Source of the DNA: Thermoanaerobaculia bacterium
GTDB taxonomy: Bacteria; Acidobacteriota; Thermoanaerobaculia; Multivoradales; Multivoraceae
Length of the DNA: 64,000 bases
Reading direction: 5' to 3'
Assembly (NCBI GenBank): GCA_022823665.1
Contig: JAJEHN010000032.1
Span: forward strand, 109,487-173,486
Below are positions 1 to 8,557 of the stretch, in pieces. Position numbers and translations under genes: made by a program. The notes beneath the pieces were generated by a model. The model was not told the origin of the DNA. It saw only the letters and a program-made list of their open reading frames with translations, and did not search any database. Within the stretch, counting starts at the first letter, position 1. Each line of letters begins with the position of its first letter.

Positions 1-430
1 GTTCGAGAGCCCGCCGGAAAGCCGTCGCCGCAGTATCGACGTCTCCGCTTCCAGCAGCGAGGACCCCCAGGTAGTAGGCCCAGTCGAAGGAATCGGGCGC
101 CAGCGCGTGCGCCCTCTCGTAGCAGACCAAGGCCGCCTCCAGCAGGCGGTGAGCCTGGTAGAGGCGGCCGAGCTCGCCTAGGGCCTGGGCCTGGTCGGAG
201 GCGCTCGCTCCCTGGTCGGCGAGCAGGGCGTCCAGGTCAGCGCGGTGGGCCTCGATCTCGCGAGCCAGAGGCGGTTCGAGGTCCGTCAGAGCCGGGTGCG
301 GGATCACCGCTTCGGCCGGGGCCGCGGTGGATTCGTCCGGCCCGGGCGCACAACCCGGGAGGGCCACGAGCAGGAGGGCGGCCGCGATCGGTCGAAGGCA
401 CACGCCCAAGGCTCGGAGCGAGCCGGTCAT
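1..430 (-). CDS. TPR-type lipoprotein, 5' end only (runs off window)
   Basis: The reverse strand is open from an ATG at 428-430 to the window edge, so only about 143 N-terminal residues are visible. The first 27 residues form a lipoprotein signal peptide: Arg residues, a run of Ala/Leu/Val, then a lipobox ending ALPGC with Cys27. The rest is helical and Ala/Leu rich. The stretch with YQAHRLLEAALVCYERA and then a second helix pair fits tetratricopeptide repeats. It is divergent from the cytochrome gene at 479, with under 50 bp between the starts, so the two probably share a promoter region. TPR lipoproteins commonly act as periplasmic scaffolds; nothing here fixes a specific role. Confidence 0.7.
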   Translation of the reverse strand, partial: MTGSLRALGVCLRPIAAALLLVALPGCAPGPDESTAAPAEAVIPHPALTDLEPPLAREIEAHRADLDALLADQGASASDQAQALGELGRLYQAHRLLEAALVCYERAHALAPDSFDWAYYLGVLAAGSGDVDTAATAFRRALE

Positions 431-478
431 TGATCGATCCTAGCGCCGCGCTCATGTATCGTGATTGTGATCCTCCGA

Positions 479-3412
479 ATGAAGGCACTTCGCTCTCCTG
501 GGGCCGACTGGTCCGTGCTGCTCGCCTGTGCGATCGCGACGGCGGCGTCCGGACCGCTACAGGCGCAGACCGGCTCCGCGGATCCGGCGGCGGCGGTCGT
601 CCCCGGCTACGAGCACCTCCGCCTCGCCGGCGCGGCGGACGAGGCCGCGCTGGGCGAGATCCTTCTCGGCGAGTTGAACTGTCTCGCCTGCCACGAGCCC
701 GCGCCCGCCGTGGCTGCGCGAATTCCCTCGAGGACCGCGCCGGACCTCGACCGGATCGCCGAGCGCGCCACCGGGAGGTGGCTCACGGACTACCTGCTCG
801 CACCCCACGAAGAGAAGCCCGGCTCGGCGATGCCGGACATGCTCCACTCCCTGGACCTGGACGACCGCGAGGACGCCGTGCGGACGATCGTCGGCTTTCT
901 CGCGCACCGCGGGGAGACAGGGAAGGTGGCCGGCGGCGGCGAAACAGCCGAAGCCGTCGACGTCCTCGGCGACTTCCCGGTTCACCGGTTCGGGGCGGCC
1001 GTCGAACGCGGACGGAGCCTCTTCCACTCCGTCGGCTGCGTCGCCTGCCACGCTCCCGAGGCCGGCGAGGAGCCGGCGATCCCCTCCGTGCCGTTGCCGG
1101 ACCTGACGGCGAAGACGTCCGTCGGCGCGCTGGCCGCGTTCCTGCTCGATCCCCGGGCCGCGCGGCCGGGCGGCCGCATGCCGCCGCTCCACCTCGCCCC
1201 CGAAGAGGCCGAGGACATCTCCGTCTACCTGCTTCGCGGGCAGACGCCGTTCGTGGCGGAACGCCGCCGCGGCTTCGAGTTCGAGTACTTCCTCGATTCG
1301 GAAGAAGACGAGGACGCCGCCGGCTTCTTCGACCGGGCCGCGCCCGACCTCCGCGAACCCCGCCCCGTCGCCGCCGGCCGGATCGCGACCCTCTCCCTCA
1401 AGCTGCCTTTCGCCACCAACAGTGGCGACCACGCCTTCCGGTTCAGCGGCCTGCTGCGCCTGCCCGCCGCCGGCCGCTACACCTTCACCCTCGCCTCGGA
1501 CCGCCGGTCGGCCTCCTCGCTCCGTGTGGGCCATGAACTCGCCGCCACCAAGCCGCCGTTCAGCGGTCGCCGGGTGGACGTCACGCTCCGCCTGCGAGCC
1601 GGCGAGCATCCCGTCGAAGTGACCTACTTCATTCGCGGCGGCACCGGAAGGCCGTTCGTCGATGTGGACGTCGCGGGAAGAGCACTGCCCGAGCCCGTGC
1701 CTCTCCACGAACTGACGAGCCACGAGAGCATCCGCCTGCGGCCGGCGGACGGACCCGCGCCGGCCCGCAGGCGGTACGAGGAGGACGGCAGCATCCTGTT
1801 CGCCCGCCACGGCTGTTCCTCCTGCCACACCTCGCCGGGCGTCGATCCGGAGCGGGGCCGGTCCTACGCCGTCTCACGCCCCAGGGCCCCGACCCTCGAC
1901 GCTCTGGACCCGGAGCGAGTGCTCACGGAGCCGGCCATGCACAACGAGGACACGTCGCCGCGGTATCGGCTGGCCGGGCACCAGCGGCGGGCGATTCGAG
2001 CCGCGCTCGCCGCACTCCCCGGTCTGCCGGCGGAGCGCTCGCCCGAGGCGGAGATCACCCACACGATGGGCAGCTTCAACTGCCTTGCCTGCCACCAGCG
2101 CCGCATCGGCGATGTCGAGGTCGGCGGACCGGACGCCGTTCGCGCTGCTCACTTCCGGGTCGTCGGCAACCAGGATCTCGGCGACGAGGGGCGGTTTCCA
2201 CCGCCGCTTCACGGCGTTGGCGGCAAGCTGAAGCCGGACGCGCTGCACGCTGTCCTCACGGGCGAGCGCTTCCACGTCCGCCGCGACTTCATGGAGGTCA
2301 GGATGCCGGGCATTCCGGCGGACGCGGCCGGGCGGCTCGCAGCCGCGCTCGACGCCGCCGACGCCGCACCGGGCGACCTCGACGAACCGTCTCCGTCGAG
2401 CGCCGCCGTCGACGACGGCTTCGAACTGCTCGGCACCGGCGGAATGGGCTGCGTCACCTGCCACGACATCCACGTGAACCCGGCGGCCGGAATCTCCACG
2501 ATCGACCTCGCCACCGCCTACGACCGCCTGCGTCCCGGCTGGGTGTTCCGCTTCCTGCGAGACCCGGCCGCGATCCGGCCGGGAACCCGCATGCCCGCCT
2601 ACTGGCCCGAGGGCGAGGCGAACTTCCCGCACCTCGGCGGTGGCACGACCGAGGGCCAGATCAGGGCGCTCTGGGCCTTCCTGTCGCTCGGCGCCTCGAT
2701 GCCGACGCCCGAGGGCATGGACATCGGTTCCGAACTCGTACTGGTTCCGGACCAGCGCCCGCTCGTCTTCCGCACCCACATGATCGACGTCGGCCCGCGG
2801 GCGATCGCTATCGGCTACCCGGAGAACGTCCACGCCGCCTTCGACGCGAACAACGTCCGCCTGGCGAAGGTCTGGCGCGGCGCCTTCTTCGACGCGAAGG
2901 GCACCTGGCAGGGCCGAGCCGGGCAGTTCTTCGGCCCCTACGGTACGGACGTTCTCAATCTCCCGGCGGGGCCCGCTTTCGCCGTCCTCGACGACATCGA
3001 CAGTCCCTGGCCGGCAACGGGCCGCTACGACCGGAACGTCGGCGGCCGTTTCCTCGGCTACCGGCTGGACGACCACGGTCGCCCGTCGCTCCGCTACCGT
3101 CTCGGAGACATCGTGATCGAGGAGACCCCGACGCCCCTTCCCGGCGGTGGCGGCGCCGACCTCGCGCGCCGGTTCCGACTCGCCGCGGGCCCGGCTCCCC
3201 GCCCGCTCTTCCTGCTGCTGGCCGAGGGCGAGGAGATCGTGCCCGGCGCGGAGCGGACCTGGTCGGTGGACGGCACGCTCGACGTCTCCCTCGCCTCGGA
3301 AGAAGACCTCACGCCGATCGTCCGCGACTCCCAGGGCGTCCGGCAACTCCTGCAACGGATCGAGCTCGAACCGAACGGCAGCCTCGACCTGGAGGTGACC
3401 CTGTCCTGGTGA
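479..3412 (+). CDS. Secreted penta-heme c-type cytochrome with PA14-like domain
   Basis: A protein of about 977 aa with a signal peptide (MKALRSPGADWSVLLACAIA..., cleavage near LQAQ). An upstream in-frame GTG at 461 would add six residues, but the ATG at 479 gives the better signal peptide. Five CXXCH heme-attachment motifs are visible: CLACH about residue 68, CVACH about 187, CSSCH about 446, CLACH about 535 and CVTCH about 658. Between hemes 2 and 3 lies a beta-rich stretch with GRYTFTLASDRRS and GEHPVEVTYFIRGG, which resembles a PA14 domain. The C-terminal third has no heme motif. The next gene, a PQQ-type dehydrogenase, starts within the stop codon. The cytochrome is therefore inferred to be its periplasmic electron acceptor. 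Confidence 0.8.
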   Translation: MKALRSPGADWSVLLACAIATAASGPLQAQTGSADPAAAVVPGYEHLRLAGAADEAALGEILLGELNCLACHEPAPAVAARIPSRTAPDLDRIAERATGRWLTDYLLAPHEEKPGSAMPDMLHSLDLDDREDAVRTIVGFLAHRGETGKVAGGGETAEAVDVLGDFPVHRFGAAVERGRSLFHSVGCVACHAPEAGEEPAIPSVPLPDLTAKTSVGALAAFLLDPRAARPGGRMPPLHLAPEEAEDISVYLLRGQTPFVAERRRGFEFEYFLDSEEDEDAAGFFDRAAPDLREPRPVAAGRIATLSLKLPFATNSGDHAFRFSGLLRLPAAGRYTFTLASDRRSASSLRVGHELAATKPPFSGRRVDVTLRLRAGEHPVEVTYFIRGGTGRPFVDVDVAGRALPEPVPLHELTSHESIRLRPADGPAPARRRYEEDGSILFARHGCSSCHTSPGVDPERGRSYAVSRPRAPTLDALDPERVLTEPAMHNEDTSPRYRLAGHQRRAIRAALAALPGLPAERSPEAEITHTMGSFNCLACHQRRIGDVEVGGPDAVRAAHFRVVGNQDLGDEGRFPPPLHGVGGKLKPDALHAVLTGERFHVRRDFMEVRMPGIPADAAGRLAAALDAADAAPGDLDEPSPSSAAVDDGFELLGTGGMGCVTCHDIHVNPAAGISTIDLATAYDRLRPGWVFRFLRDPAAIRPGTRMPAYWPEGEANFPHLGGGTTEGQIRALWAFLSLGASMPTPEGMDIGSELVLVPDQRPLVFRTHMIDVGPRAIAIGYPENVHAAFDANNVRLAKVWRGAFFDAKGTWQGRAGQFFGPYGTDVLNLPAGPAFAVLDDIDSPWPATGRYDRNVGGRFLGYRLDDHGRPSLRYRLGDIVIEETPTPLPGGGGADLARRFRLAAGPAPRPLFLLLAEGEEIVPGAERTWSVDGTLDVSLASEEDLTPIVRDSQGVRQLLQRIELEPNGSLDLEVTLSW

Positions 3413-4989
3413 TGTTCCCTCGCTGCCAACGAACCAACGCCGGCCACGCCGCCGCGACCGCGCTGCTCGCGGTGCTGCTGCCCTTGCCGGCCTTCGCCCA
3501 GGAAGCGCTAGACGAGGAAGACCGGCGAGACATCGAGAAGGCGCTGCTCGCCAGCCAGCGGGAGGTGCTCGGCGAACAGACGGCCGCCGAGGAGAAGTAC
3601 TACCGCGTGCTCACGATGCCGCTTCCGGAAGGCATGTCGATGGAGGTCGGCGGCCTGCTGCAGCTTGTGGACGGCCGCATCATGGCGGCGACCCGGCGGG
3701 GCGAGATCTTCATCGTCGAGAACGCCTTCAGCGATCCGCCGGCCCCCGTCTTCAAGCAGTACGCCTTCGGGCTCGGGCAGCCGCTCGGCCTGCTCGAACT
3801 CGACGGCTGGATCTACACCTCCCAGCGGGGCGAGCTGACCCGGCTCAGGGACACCGACGGCGACGACCGGGCCGACCTGTTCGAGACCGTCTCGGACGCC
3901 TGGGAAACGAGCGGCGACTACCACGAATACGTCTTCGGACCGCGGCTGACGCCGGACGGCAAGCTCTGGATGACCCTGAACATCCCGTTCGGCGCCGAGC
4001 CGTACGGTCCGGTCGACTGGCGCGGCTGGGCGGTGCGGGTCGATCCCGCGACCGGCGCCACCGAGTTCGTGGCCGCGGGGCTCCGCTCGCCCGCCGGGGT
4101 CGAAGTCAGCCCTTCGGGCGAGGTCTTCTACACCGACAACCAGGGCGAATGGAACAACGCCTCGAAACTCTCGCTGATCGAGGTCGGCGACTTCCACGGC
4201 CATCCCCACGGCATGGCCTCGACCCGACTCCCCGGGTCGCTGGTCGAGCCGCCGCCCGACGGCCAGCCCGAAGGCGGGACCTACATGAAGGACCTGCACG
4301 AGTCGATCCCCAACTTCCGCATGCCCTCCGTCTGGTTCCCCTACGTGAAGATGGGCCAGTCGCCGTCCGGCCTCAAGTGGGACACCACCGGCGGCGGGTT
4401 CGGTCCGTTCGCCGGCCAGATCTTCGTCGGTGACCAGCACCACGCCATGGTCATGCGGGTCTTCCTGGAGAAGGTCGGCGGCCACTGGCAGGGCGCCGCG
4501 TTCAATTTCCGGCGCGGGCTGGACAGCGGCGTCATCCGCCTGGCATTCGCCGACGACGGATCGCTCTTCGCCGGCCTGTCCGAGCGCGGCTGGGGCAGCA
4601 TCGGCCCCAGGTCGCACGGTCTCCAGCGGATCGTCTGGACCGGCGCCGTGCCGTTCGAAGTCCACGAGATGCGGGCCCGCGCCGACGGCTTCGAACTCAG
4701 GTTCACCGGGGCCGTCGATCCGGAGACAGCCGGCGACCCGGCGTCGTACCGGATGGAGAGCTACACGTATCGACTCAGCGAGAACTACGGCGGTCCCGAG
4801 GAAGACAAGCTGGCGGTGGCCGTCCGGTCCGCCCGGGTCGCCGACGATGGCCTCAGCGTCCGGCTCATCGTCGAGCCGCTGCGCGCCGGCTACGTCCACG
4901 AACTGCACGTCGACGGAGTCCGCAGCGACGACGGCGAACCGCTGCTTCACCCGGAGGCCTACTACACGCTCGTCAACATCCCCGAATAG
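3412..4989 (+). CDS. Secreted PQQ-type sugar/sorbosone dehydrogenase-like beta-propeller
   Basis: A protein of about 525 aa with a clear signal peptide ending near PLPAFAQ. The ATG at 3412 overlaps the TGA of the cytochrome gene (3410-3412), with an adjacent GTG at 3409 as alternative, so translation is probably coupled. The body has propeller-like repeats typical of soluble glucose/sorbosone dehydrogenases. Examples are LDGWIYTSQRGELTRLRDTD, GLRSPAGVEVSPSGEVFYTD, NQGEWNNASKLSLIEVGDF and HGHPHG. The C-terminus (after about residue 425) is an Ig-like or fibronectin-like add-on. It likely oxidises an unknown periplasmic substrate and passes electrons to the upstream cytochrome. Substrate and cofactor are not deducible from sequence alone. 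Confidence 0.75.
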   Translation: MFPRCQRTNAGHAAATALLAVLLPLPAFAQEALDEEDRRDIEKALLASQREVLGEQTAAEEKYYRVLTMPLPEGMSMEVGGLLQLVDGRIMAATRRGEIFIVENAFSDPPAPVFKQYAFGLGQPLGLLELDGWIYTSQRGELTRLRDTDGDDRADLFETVSDAWETSGDYHEYVFGPRLTPDGKLWMTLNIPFGAEPYGPVDWRGWAVRVDPATGATEFVAAGLRSPAGVEVSPSGEVFYTDNQGEWNNASKLSLIEVGDFHGHPHGMASTRLPGSLVEPPPDGQPEGGTYMKDLHESIPNFRMPSVWFPYVKMGQSPSGLKWDTTGGGFGPFAGQIFVGDQHHAMVMRVFLEKVGGHWQGAAFNFRRGLDSGVIRLAFADDGSLFAGLSERGWGSIGPRSHGLQRIVWTGAVPFEVHEMRARADGFELRFTGAVDPETAGDPASYRMESYTYRLSENYGGPEEDKLAVAVRSARVADDGLSVRLIVEPLRAGYVHELHVDGVRSDDGEPLLHPEAYYTLVNIPE

Positions 4990-5002
4990 AGGAGCTCCCA
5001 TC

Positions 5003-6697
5003 ATGCGGCACCCCCGACTCCGTCTCGCTCCGTTCACGTTCCTGCTCGCGCTGGCGATCGCCTGCGCCCCGGCCGCGCCGCCCGCCGAAGAGACCGCGGC
5101 TGGTACCCACGACGACCTGCTGCAGCTCTTCGAGGACTTCCGCGTCTTCCAGGAACCGGCCATCGTGGACGGCGTGCCCGACTACACCGCCGAGGCGATG
5201 GAAGCCCAGCGGCAGGGCCTGGAGGACTACAAGCGCCGGCTCCAGACAATCGACATCTCGGAGTGGACGGTCTCCGAGCAGATCGACCACCACCTTGTCC
5301 GCGCCGAGATGAACGGCCTCGACTTCCACCACCGGGTGACGCGGCCCTGGTCGCGCGACCCGGCCTTCTACCTGATGTCCCAGGGCGGCGCCGGGCCGAC
5401 GATGTCCGGCTTCCGTTCGCTGTTCCGGCTCGAACCACCGTTCGACGGCGGCGAACTCGACGAGTACCGGACGACCCTTCAGGCGGTGCCGAAGGTCTAC
5501 GAGCAGGCGCGGTCGAACCTGACCGAGGCGGTTCCGGACCTCGGCACGATCGCCATCTGGGCGGCGCCCCGGGAAGCCCGCATCTACGACGAGATCGTGG
5601 AGCAACTCACCGGGCACCATCCGGAGCTCGTCGCCGACGCCGAAGCCGCCCGCGACGCGGTTCTGGCCTTCGGCGCCTGGGTCGAGGAGAACAAGCCGTC
5701 GTGGAGCGGCGTCGCCGGCATCGGCAAGGAGAACTACGACTGGTGGCTGCGCAACGTCCACCTCTCGCCCTACGGCTGGGAGGAGAGCCGGATGATCGTC
5801 GAGCAGGAGTACAACCGGCTCGTCACCTTCCTGGCGCTCGAGGAACACCGCAACCGTGACCTGCCGCCGTTCGACATCGCCGACACCCCCGAGAAGTACG
5901 CCGACAAGCTGCACGAAGCACTCGCGTACGTCGTCGACTTCCTGCGCGACGGCGAGATCATGACGGTGCCGGACTGGGTCGACCCGACCGACTACAGCGA
6001 CCCGAACGAGCCGCCGGAACCGCTGCCCTCCGACACGAGCATCGACCACAAGGCGCGGGAGCGCGAGATCCTGCCCGGCGAGACCCACGAGTACGTCGGC
6101 CACATGCTGGACGGACAGCGGCTCGACCGCGACGACCGGCCGATCCGAGGCGCGGACCGACGGTTCAACATGGAGTGGATGCGGATGGAGGGCTGGGCGG
6201 TGGCGCTCGAGGAACTCATGATGCAGGCCGGCGTCCTCGACGAACGGCCCCGCCGCGGCCGCGAGGTCGAGTACCTGATGAACATCTCCCACATGAGCCT
6301 GGCCCTGCCCGACCTCGCGATGCACGCGAACCTGATCACCTTCGACGAATCGCGGGCGCTCTGCGCCGCGCTGATGTCCAAGGGCTGGACCCAGGAGGAC
6401 GAGCGCATGGTCTGGTACGAGATGGAGTCGAACCTGCGCTTCCCCGGCTTCCACACGGGGGTCGTCGTCGGCAAGGCCCACTTCATGAAGCTCTTCCGCG
6501 AACGGGCGATGCAGCTCGGCGACCAGTTCGTCCTCCGCGACTTCATCGACGAGTTCCTGGCCGGCGGCATCATCCCGATCTCCCTGATCCGCTGGGAAAT
6601 GACCGGCTACGACGACGAGATCCGGTTCCTCCTGGGCGAGGACGACGTGCCGAACCGGGTGTTCGATCCGGCGCTGCAGCTCGCGGACCGCCTGTAG
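5003..6697 (+). CDS. DUF885 family lipoprotein, putative metallohydrolase
   Basis: A 564-aa lipoprotein: signal peptide with LLALAIAC (Cys21), then a long helical DUF885 body. The start is the ATG at 5003, preceded by a good ribosome binding site (GAGGAG, 4990-4995). An HExxH zinc motif (THEYVGHM) sits around residue 361. Nearby are GWAVALEELMMQAG and the C-terminal stretch with HFMKLFRERAMQLGD, typical of the family. DUF885 proteins resemble carboxypeptidase-like gluzincins, and most are uncharacterised. The gene follows the dehydrogenase gene after 13 bp and precedes an aldo/keto reductase, so all are probably in one operon. Confidence 0.8.
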   Translation: MRHPRLRLAPFTFLLALAIACAPAAPPAEETAAGTHDDLLQLFEDFRVFQEPAIVDGVPDYTAEAMEAQRQGLEDYKRRLQTIDISEWTVSEQIDHHLVRAEMNGLDFHHRVTRPWSRDPAFYLMSQGGAGPTMSGFRSLFRLEPPFDGGELDEYRTTLQAVPKVYEQARSNLTEAVPDLGTIAIWAAPREARIYDEIVEQLTGHHPELVADAEAARDAVLAFGAWVEENKPSWSGVAGIGKENYDWWLRNVHLSPYGWEESRMIVEQEYNRLVTFLALEEHRNRDLPPFDIADTPEKYADKLHEALAYVVDFLRDGEIMTVPDWVDPTDYSDPNEPPEPLPSDTSIDHKAREREILPGETHEYVGHMLDGQRLDRDDRPIRGADRRFNMEWMRMEGWAVALEELMMQAGVLDERPRRGREVEYLMNISHMSLALPDLAMHANLITFDESRALCAALMSKGWTQEDERMVWYEMESNLRFPGFHTGVVVGKAHFMKLFRERAMQLGDQFVLRDFIDEFLAGGIIPISLIRWEMTGYDDEIRFLLGEDDVPNRVFDPALQLADRL

Positions 6698-6713
6698 GTA
6701 GGCTGCCCGCCCG

Positions 6714-7760
6714 ATGGAGTACCGCACCCTCGGCCGCACCGGCCTGAAGGTCTCGCCGCTCGGCCTCGGCACGAGCAACTTCGGCGACGTGACGCCGGAG
6801 GACGAGGCCCGGCGGATCATCCAGCGCACGCTCGACGCCGGCGTGAACCTGATCGACCTGGGTCACATCTACGGCGACGGCAAGGCCGAGCGGATCGTCG
6901 GCAGCGTGCTGAAGGAGAGCGGCCGGCGCGACCAGGTCCTCATCTCGACGAAGATCTACCCAGGCGAGTTCGACGACGAGACGGGGCTGGCCCGCGCGGA
7001 ACATGTGCCGGGCCGCAACCCGAACGAACAGGGCCTTTCCCGCGCCGGCATCCTCAACGCCTGCGACGCCGCTCTACGCCGGCTGCAGACGGACCACATC
7101 GACCTCTACCAGACGCACCGGCCCGACTTCGGCATCCCGATCGACGAGACGCTGCGAGCGTTCGACGACCTGGTGCGGGCCGGCAAGGTCCGCTACATCG
7201 GCTGCTCCACGTACCCCGCCTGGGGCGTGATGGAAGCCCTCATGGTGAGCGAACTGAAGGGCTACGTCCGCTTCTCCTCCGAGCAGGCGCCCTACAACCT
7301 GCTGGACCGCCGGATCGAGAACGAGTTGATCCCGCTGTGCAGGAGACACGGCCTCGGCATCCTCGCCTGGGCGCCGCTCGGCATGGGCGTGCTGGCCGGC
7401 CGGTACTCCGATGCCGCGGAGTACCCGGAAGGCTCCCGCGCCGACCTGCTCGGCAAGTACTACGCCCGCCGGGTCACGAAACGCGCCGTCCGCGTCGGCG
7501 TCGAGTTCGCCAGGCTCGCGGCCAAAGCCGGCATCACGCCAGCCCAGCTTGCGATCCTCTGGTGCAAGGACCAGCCGGGAATCACCGCTCCGCTGATCGG
7601 CCCCAGGAAGCTCGAGCACGTCGACGAACTCGTCGCGGTCCAGGAGCTGACACTCGACCCCGAGATCGCCGCCGCCTGCGACGCGCTGGTCCCGCCCGGC
7701 AGCGCCGTGTCGGACTTCCACAACACGTCGGGCTGGATGAAGACGCGCCTCACCTGGTAG
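6714..7760 (+). CDS. Aldo/keto reductase
   Basis: A 348-aa NADPH-dependent oxidoreductase of the AKR superfamily with a TIM-barrel fold. It starts MEYRTLGRTGLKVSPLGLGT, the typical N-terminus of the Tas/YajO/voltage-gated-channel-beta-like branch. The catalytic tetrad is recognisable: Asp48, Tyr53 (GHIYGDG), Lys80 (ISTK) and His135 (LYQTHRPDFG). The cofactor-binding end (APLIGPRKLEHVDE) is present. It lies 16 bp after the DUF885 gene and is the last gene of this run. The physiological carbonyl substrate is unknown. Length is normal for the family. Confidence 0.9.
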   Translation: MEYRTLGRTGLKVSPLGLGTSNFGDVTPEDEARRIIQRTLDAGVNLIDLGHIYGDGKAERIVGSVLKESGRRDQVLISTKIYPGEFDDETGLARAEHVPGRNPNEQGLSRAGILNACDAALRRLQTDHIDLYQTHRPDFGIPIDETLRAFDDLVRAGKVRYIGCSTYPAWGVMEALMVSELKGYVRFSSEQAPYNLLDRRIENELIPLCRRHGLGILAWAPLGMGVLAGRYSDAAEYPEGSRADLLGKYYARRVTKRAVRVGVEFARLAAKAGITPAQLAILWCKDQPGITAPLIGPRKLEHVDELVAVQELTLDPEIAAACDALVPPGSAVSDFHNTSGWMKTRLTW

Positions 7761-7770
7761 GCAGCGCGCT

Positions 7771-7798
7771 GGACCGGGTGCGCCGCGAAGCGGCGACC
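7771..7798. repeat. Partial copy of the dispersed GC-rich palindromic repeat
   Basis: Contains the GGGTGCG head of the repeat family joined directly to the small hairpin CCGCGAAGCGG and trailing CGACC. It lies between the aldo/keto reductase gene and the antitoxin gene. It looks like a degenerate or internally deleted copy of the longer elements at 26425-26561 and 33661-33730. Confidence 0.5.
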
Positions 7799-7837
7799 AA
7801 ACCGCCCAGTCACGAGTTATGGCATTATTGCCGGGTT

Positions 7838-8119
7838 ATGGTAAAGGTCACCTATTCCCTCGACGACGCCACGGTGCGACGGATACGCAGGACCGCGGAG
7901 CAACTCGGCAAGCCGCAGAGTCAGGTCGTCCGCGAAGCGGTAGCCGACTTCGCCGCCCGGACCGACAGACTGAGCGAAGTCGAACGCCTGCGCATGCTCA
8001 AGGTCATCGACGGCATCCGCGAGGCGCCGCCCACGCGCTCACGGGAGGAGACGAACGCCGAGCTGCGGGAGATTCGCGCTTCCAGACAGATGGGGTGGCG
8101 AAGGGAGACCGACTCTTGA
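7838..8119 (+). CDS. Ribbon-helix-helix antitoxin (VapB-like)
   Basis: A 93-aa protein starting MVKVTYSLDDATVRRIRRTA. The N-terminal beta strand, followed by two helices (EQLGKPQSQVVREAVADFAA), is the pattern of a MetJ/Arc ribbon-helix-helix DNA-binding domain. The charged C-terminal half would bind the toxin. The stop codon overlaps the ATG of the following PIN-domain gene (TGATG at 8117-8121), the usual arrangement of a type II toxin-antitoxin operon. It probably represses its own promoter in the upstream 77-bp gap. Confidence 0.8.
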   Translation: MVKVTYSLDDATVRRIRRTAEQLGKPQSQVVREAVADFAARTDRLSEVERLRMLKVIDGIREAPPTRSREETNAELREIRASRQMGWRRETDS

Positions 8120-8490
8120 TGGTCCACCTCGACACGTCGGCCCTGGTCGGCGCGTTGACCGGTCCGCACGATTCGATCAACCGCCTGTTCGCGCTCGTCG
8201 ACGAGGGGCACCGGCTGGCACTGTCGACGATGGTGCTCTACGAGTGGCTGCGGGGACCACGGAGGATGGCAGAGCTGCAGGCGCAAGAGGAGTTGTTTCC
8301 GTCCGCGGCCGCGGTTCCCTTCGATGCTGAGGCCGCAGCGCGGGCCGCAGTGATCTACGGCTCCGTGACGAACCCCCGCGGCCGCGAGGCCGACATCGCC
8401 ATCGCCGCCTGCGCGATCGTCCACGACGCGGCGATCTGGACCTTGAACGAGGACGACTTCAGAGACCTACCGGGGCTCGAGCTGGTGTAA
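8119..8490 (+). CDS. PIN-domain ribonuclease toxin (VapC-like)
   Basis: A 123-aa PIN-domain protein. The acidic metal-binding residues are in the expected places: Asp5 (HLDTSAL), Glu42 (LYEWLRG), Asp92 (EADIAIAA) and Asp112/113 (LNEDDF). VapC-type toxins cleave tRNA or rRNA when freed from their antitoxin. The gene is translationally coupled to the RHH antitoxin by a one-base overlap. Normal length, no sign of decay. Confidence 0.85.
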   Translation: MVHLDTSALVGALTGPHDSINRLFALVDEGHRLALSTMVLYEWLRGPRRMAELQAQEELFPSAAAVPFDAEAAARAAVIYGSVTNPRGREADIAIAACAIVHDAAIWTLNEDDFRDLPGLELV

Positions 8491-8557
8491 CAAGCTGTTA
8501 ACGTTGTAGGAGTTTCCGACAACAGACTTGAGCCGCCCGAGTCGGCAAGGAGTTGCC

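Noticed and set aside
8491..8525. Possible terminator or operator (GTTAAC and GTTGT/ACAAC dyads) between the PIN gene and the sulfatase gene
   Set aside because: Stems are only 5-6 bp with poor pairing and no T tract.
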